DNA of 64,000 bases from Ramlibacter cellulosilyticus (GTDB taxonomy: Bacteria; Pseudomonadota; Gammaproteobacteria; Burkholderiales; Burkholderiaceae_C): the NCBI RefSeq assembly GCF_014297465.1, contig NZ_JACORT010000005.1:1-64000 (forward strand), written 5' to 3'. Numbering within the stretch: position 1 is the first letter of the stretch; every line of letters begins with the position of its first letter. The translations under genes were made by a program, and so were the position numbers. Positions 60,447 to 64,000 of the stretch are shown piece after piece. The notes beneath the pieces are model-generated. The model was not told the DNA's origin, did not search any database, and was given only the letters and a program-made list of their open reading frames with translations.

Positions 60447-62741
60447 ATGAAGGAACCCTCCTCCCAGGCCGAGCTGGCCCTGCGCGACGCCGCCCGCGAG
60501 TACCACCGCACGCCCGGCAAGGGCAAGATCAGCGTCACCCCGACCAAGCCGCTGTCCAACCAGCGCGACCTGTCGCTCGCCTACTCGCCCGGCGTGGCCT
60601 ACCCCTGCCTCGACATCCAGGCCGATCCCTCGCTCGCGGCCGAATACACCTCGCGCGGCAACCTCGTCGGCGTGATCACCAACGGCACGGCGGTGCTGGG
60701 CCTGGGCGACATCGGCCCGCTGGCGGGCAAGCCGGTGATGGAAGGCAAGGCCTGCCTGTTCAAGAAGTTCGCGGGCATCGACGTGTTCGACATCGAGCTC
60801 GCCGAGCGCGACCCCGACAAGCTGGTGGACATCGTGGCCGCGCTGGAACCCACGCTGGGCGGCATCAACCTCGAGGACATCAAGGCGCCGGAGTGCTTCT
60901 ACATCGAGCAGCAGCTGCGCGAGCGCCTGAACATCCCCGTCTTCCACGACGACCAGCACGGCACGGCGATCATCTCCGGCGCGGCGCTGCTGAACGGGCT
61001 GGAGCTGGTGCGCAAGAGGATCGACGAGGTGAAGCTGGTGTCCTCGGGGGCCGGCGCCGCGGCGATCGCGTGCCTCGACCTGATGGTGGGGCTGGGCGTC
61101 AACCCGCGCAACATCTTCGTCGTGGACTCCAAGGGCGTGATCTACCAGGGCCGCCCCGGCGGCATGGACCCGTCGAAGCAGAAGTACGCGCAGGACACGT
61201 CCGCGCGTACGCTCGCCGACGTGGTGAAGGGTGCCGACGTCTTCCTGGGCTGCTCCACGGCCGGCGTGCTGACCGGGGAGATGGTGAAGACGATGTCGAC
61301 GCAGCCGATCATCCTCGCGCTGGCGAACCCGGAGCCCGAGATCCGCCCCGAGGTGGCGAAGGAGGCGCGGCCGGACTGCATCATCGCCACGGGCCGTTCG
61401 GACTACCCGAACCAGGTGAACAACGTCCTGTGCTTCCCCTACATCTTCCGCGGCGCGCTGGATTGCGGCGCCACCAAGATCACCGAGGCGATGAAGCTCG
61501 CCTGCGTGCGCGAGATCGCGGAACTGGCCAAGGCGGACATCAGCGAGGAAGTGGCGAACGCGTACGCGGGCAAGGAGCTCTCGTTCGGGCCGGACTACAT
61601 CATCCCGACGCCATTCGATTCGCGGCTGATCCTGCGCATCGCGCCCGCGGTGGCGCGGGCCGCGGCGGAATCGGGAGTGGCCACGCGGCCGATCACCGAC
61701 TTCGAGGCGTATCGCCAGAACCTCACGCGCTTCGTCTACCAGACCGGCATGATCATGCGCCCGGTGTTCGTCGCCGCGCGCAACGCCAGCGCCAAGCGCG
61801 TGGCGTACGCGGAGGGCGAGGACGAGCGCGTGCTGCGCGCGGCGCAGCTCGCCATCGACGAGAAGCTGGCGCAGCCGATCCTGATCGGCCGGCCCGCGGT
61901 GATCGAGGCGCGCATCGCCAAGGCCGGCCTGCGCATGAAGCTCGGGCAGGACGCGGAATGCGTCAACCCGGAGAGCGACGCGCGCTTCCGCCAGTACTGG
62001 GAGACCTACCACCGCATCATGGGGCGCAACGGCATCACGCCGGAGGCGGCCAAGGCGGCGGTGCGGCGGTCGAACACGCTGATCGGCGCGCTGTCCGTGC
62101 ACCTCGGCGACGCCGACGCGATGCTGTGCGGAATGGTGGGCCGCTTCGAGCACCACCTCGAGCACGTGCGCGACGTGATCGGCGCGCGGCCCGGCGAGGG
62201 CTTCGCGACGCTGAACGCGCTGATGCTGCCGAACCGCACCCTCTTCATCGCCGACACCTACGTCAACGAGGACCCCGACGCGGAGCTGCTGGCCTGCATC
62301 GCGCGCATGGCCGCCACGGAAGTGCGCCGCTTCGGGCTGCCGCCCAAGGTGGCCTTCCTCTCGCACAGCAACTATGGATCGTCGCACCGCGGCTCGGCGG
62401 GCAAGATGCGCCAGGCGCGGGAGCTCTTCGCCCGCATGTGCCCGGACATCGAGAACGACGGCGAGCTGCAGGGCGACGCCGCGCTCTCGGAGAAGGTGCG
62501 CCGCGACAGCCTGATGGACAGCACGCTGGCCGGCGAGGCCAACCTGCTGATCTGCCCGAACCTGGACTCGGCCAACATCCTGTTCAACGTGCTGAAGATG
62601 ACCGGCGGGTCCGGGGTGACGGTGGGGCCGATGCTGCTGGGGGCCAAGGCGCCGGTGCACGTGCTCACGCCGACGGCGACGGTGCGGCGGGTGGTGAACA
62701 TGACGGCGCTGGTGGCAGCGGCGGGGAAGCGGGGGGAGTGA
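60447..62741 (+). CDS. maeB: NADP-dependent malic enzyme with phosphotransacetylase-like domain
   Basis: A 764-residue MaeB: malic-enzyme domain (1-430) and an inactive phosphotransacetylase-like domain (430-764). Malate site: [33 protein letters not shown] and the catalytic Lys in [14 protein letters not shown]; metal and NADP region DDQHGTAI and [16 protein letters not shown]. The PTA-like part ([19 protein letters not shown], GNxxT-like [16 protein letters not shown]) binds allosteric effectors such as acetyl-CoA. It converts malate to pyruvate and CO2 with NADPH. CGGAGA precedes the ATG. Confidence 0.95.
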   Translation: MKEPSSQAELALRDAAREYHRTPGKGKISVTPTKPLSNQRDLSLAYSPGVAYPCLDIQADPSLAAEYTSRGNLVGVITNGTAVLGLGDIGPLAGKPVMEGKACLFKKFAGIDVFDIELAERDPDKLVDIVAALEPTLGGINLEDIKAPECFYIEQQLRERLNIPVFHDDQHGTAIISGAALLNGLELVRKRIDEVKLVSSGAGAAAIACLDLMVGLGVNPRNIFVVDSKGVIYQGRPGGMDPSKQKYAQDTSARTLADVVKGADVFLGCSTAGVLTGEMVKTMSTQPIILALANPEPEIRPEVAKEARPDCIIATGRSDYPNQVNNVLCFPYIFRGALDCGATKITEAMKLACVREIAELAKADISEEVANAYAGKELSFGPDYIIPTPFDSRLILRIAPAVARAAAESGVATRPITDFEAYRQNLTRFVYQTGMIMRPVFVAARNASAKRVAYAEGEDERVLRAAQLAIDEKLAQPILIGRPAVIEARIAKAGLRMKLGQDAECVNPESDARFRQYWETYHRIMGRNGITPEAAKAAVRRSNTLIGALSVHLGDADAMLCGMVGRFEHHLEHVRDVIGARPGEGFATLNALMLPNRTLFIADTYVNEDPDAELLACIARMAATEVRRFGLPPKVAFLSHSNYGSSHRGSAGKMRQARELFARMCPDIENDGELQGDAALSEKVRRDSLMDSTLAGEANLLICPNLDSANILFNVLKMTGGSGVTVGPMLLGAKAPVHVLTPTATVRRVVNMTALVAAAGKRGE

Positions 62742-62743
62742 GT

Positions 62744-62836
62744 GCTGGGGTCCGCTGCGCGGAACCCAGCCTACAGGGACCCTACGAACCCAGCGGTTCG
62801 TCCGTAGGCTGGGTTGCGCCGAAGGCGCACCCCAGC
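62744..62836. repeat. Inverted repeat after maeB (GGCTGGGTT type)
   Basis: Arms 62744-62774 and 62804-62836 match inverted: GCTGGGGT...AACCCAGCCTAC and GTAGGCTGGGTT...ACCCCAGC, with internal palindromes (CCGCTGCGCGG, GCGCCGAAGGCGC). It starts 3 bp after the maeB stop and likely folds as a transcript end; a dispersed family is probable, but no second copy is in the window. Confidence 0.65.
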
Positions 62837-62858
62837 TTTTCCCGTTCCCCAAAGAAAA

Positions 62859-62877
62859 GGAGCGCCAACGGCGCTCC
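62859..62877 (-). terminator. Rho-independent terminator of the GlsB-like gene
   Basis: GGAGCGCC / GGCGCTCC, 8-bp stem with three-base loop. On the minus strand it is followed by UUUUCUUU. It lies 51 bp after the stop of the minus-strand gene at 62928. Confidence 0.75.
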
Positions 62878-62927
62878 AGTGATGCGGGCGGCAGACCCGC
62901 GAATCTGTTTGTTGTGCTGTTCCCGGC

Positions 62928-63194
62928 TTAGCGGACGCGGCCGCGGCGGAACAGGTTGACGATGGCCAGCAGGATGATGGCGCCGATCAGCGAGACGACG
63001 ATCGAGCCGACGCTGATGCCCTGGTTGATGGTGCCCACACCCACCAGCGGGGAGATGAGCCAGCCACCCAGGAACGCGCCCACGATACCCACCACCACGT
63101 TCAGCAGGATGCCCTGCTGGCCGTCAGTGCGCATCACGAGGCTAGCGAGCCAGCCGACGATACCGCCAACGATCAACCAAATCAGAAAACCCAT
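62928..63194 (-). CDS. GlsB/YeaQ/YmgE family membrane protein
   Basis: An 88-residue small membrane protein of the GlsB/YeaQ/YmgE family (also called transglycosylase-associated). Three hydrophobic segments with Gly zippers: LIWLIVGGIVGWLASLVM, LLNVVVGIVGAFLGGWLISP and SVGSIVVSLIGAIILLAIV. The length and the ending NLFRRGRVR fit. Members are stress-induced; their activity is unknown. Single gene ended by the terminator at 62859-62877. Confidence 0.9.
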   Translation of the reverse strand: MGFLIWLIVGGIVGWLASLVMRTDGQQGILLNVVVGIVGAFLGGWLISPLVGVGTINQGISVGSIVVSLIGAIILLAIVNLFRRGRVR

Positions 63195-63531
63195 AGTTGC
63201 ACTCCTATAGCCGCGAACGGCGTGTTGTTGATGGTCGGGCCGCAACCCGACCCGGGTCACGTCCACCTGCCCCATCCGGGGCGGGTGCTGTTCACTATGG
63301 GCGGCGCCACCAAGCGCAGGCGTAGTCGCGCGTAAAGCGAGAAGGTGCGGGCCCGGCGCGTGGGGGCGTCGGACAACCCCTACCGGCACAGCCATATTCA
63401 CGGGTTAGCCCTCGCAGGCGCCTCGCCGCGTCGCGCCGACAATACGGCCGGGCAGCCCGGCGCAGCTCGGCGGCACCGATCTTGCTTTGAACCCCTTCGT
63501 CTTCCTTTTCGAGAATTCCGGAGCGTTTTCC
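63195..63531. other. Gene-free divergent gap, 337 bp
   Basis: No credible coding frame. It holds the promoter regions of the GlsB-like gene and of the binding-protein gene at 63532, but I cannot assign a convincing -35/-10 pair. Several short palindromes (CCGGGT-type) are present, not unusual at this GC content. Confidence 0.5.
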
Positions 63532-64000
63532 ATGCACAAGAGGGTCCTTCTCCAGGCCGCAGCCGCCCTGGCGCTGTCCACCGGCCTCACGGCCGCCCAC
63601 GCGCAGGCCGCCACCCCCATCAAGTTCCTGCTCGACTGGCGCTTCGAAGGGCCGGCCGCGCTGTTCCTGCAGCCCGTGGCCAAGGGCTACTTCAAGGCCG
63701 CCGGCCTCGACGTGCAGGTCGACGCGGGCACCGGCTCCGGCGCCGCCGTGCAGCGCGTGGCCACCGGCACCTACGACATGGGCTTCGCCGACCTGGCGGC
63801 GCTGATGGAGTTCCACGCCAACAACCCCGACGCGCCCAACAAGCCCGTGGCCGTCATGATGGTCTACAACAACACGCCGGCCGCCGTGATGGCGCTGAAG
63901 AAGTCCGGGATCAAGTCGCCCGCCGACCTGAACGGCAAGAAGATGGGCGCGCCCGTGTTCGACGCGGGCCGCCGCGGCTTCCCGATCTTCCAGAAAGCCA
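63532..64000 (+). CDS. NMT1/THI5-like (SsuA/TauA type) ABC substrate-binding protein, partial
   Basis: The first 156 codons of a periplasmic binding protein; the window ends inside it. Signal peptide to about residue 25 (cleavage near AHA-QA), then FLLDWRFEGPAALFLQPVAKGYF, a block typical of NMT1/THI5-like, nitrate/sulfonate/taurine-type receptors, GLDVQVDAGTGSGAAVQRVA and YDMGFADLAALMEF. The ligand could be a sulfonate, taurine or a thiamine precursor. ABC permease and ATPase genes would be expected just beyond the edge. Confidence 0.85.
   Translation, partial: MHKRVLLQAAAALALSTGLTAAHAQAATPIKFLLDWRFEGPAALFLQPVAKGYFKAAGLDVQVDAGTGSGAAVQRVATGTYDMGFADLAALMEFHANNPDAPNKPVAVMMVYNNTPAAVMALKKSGIKSPADLNGKKMGAPVFDAGRRGFPIFQKA

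Noticed and set aside
25024-63419. A shared 14-mer TAGCCCTCGCAGGC upstream of two genes (25024-25037 and 63406-63419)
   Set aside because: A 14-base match in 64 kb of biased composition is expected by chance, and the distances to the start codons differ (51 and 113 bp).

Overview
The window is high-GC DNA with dense, mostly intact genes. The content suggests a betaproteobacterium of the Comamonadaceae (Ramlibacter/Variovorax-like): three Bug-type (TctC) solute receptors, FixJ-type regulators with a MASE1 histidine kinase, a full Sox thiosulfate-oxidation locus and several YeeE/YedE transporters. The family assignment is inferred from gene content only; no rRNA marker is present.

Layout. 1-1190 is the end of an integron cassette array: two 114-bp attC sites, three minus-strand cassette ORFs and an attI-like site, with no integrase beside it. 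1.5-8.9 kb holds a hemerythrin protein, TrhA, an enolase-superfamily/RraA catabolic pair, an aldo/keto reductase with a disrupted C-terminus, a lytic-transglycosylase-like protein, DUF3237, a D-Ala-D-Ala dipeptidase and a methyltransferase. 9.1-15.1 kb holds AtoDA CoA-transferase, a frameshifted old-yellow-enzyme gene, a GNAT, a nucleoside deoxyribosyltransferase and a YdiK-like transporter. 15.3-18.8 kb encodes a heterodimeric MdlAB-type ABC exporter. 19.1-21.1 kb is a MarR/flavin reductase/siderophore-interacting-protein cluster enclosed by an inverted pair of dispersed repeats. 21-34.4 kb is rich in signal transduction: a hybrid kinase, a MASE1 kinase with a FixJ-type regulator, an orphan receiver and a second kinase/regulator pair. 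34.4-41.5 kb holds envelope proteins (DUF2092, SYLF, PlpD-like patatin) and a three-gene operon of TDT transporter, PAS protein and possible PD-(D/E)XK protein.

41.5-56.1 kb is the sulfur island. soxW, soxH, soxCD and soxYZAXB run on the minus strand behind soxR and a secreted DsrE-like gene, with three YeeE/YedE transporters and an orphan PhnD-like binding protein around them. SoxXA, SoxYZ, SoxB and SoxCD together form a complete pathway from thiosulfate to sulfate, with electrons passed to c-type cytochromes. A shared 16-bp inverted repeat before soxC, soxY, soxH and a YeeE gene is proposed as the SoxR operator. 56-64 kb carries a LysR/Bug/hydroxyacid-dehydrogenase unit, a response regulator divergent from maeB, a GlsB-like membrane protein and a truncated NMT1/THI5-type binding protein.

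The least explained items are the integrase-less integron end, the sox operator set and the terminator inside the sox operon, a second palindrome placed 37-38 nt before three start codons, two -1 frame disruptions at the same octamer, and several enzyme-like proteins lacking a key catalytic residue. No tRNA, rRNA, CRISPR array or insertion-sequence transposase was seen.
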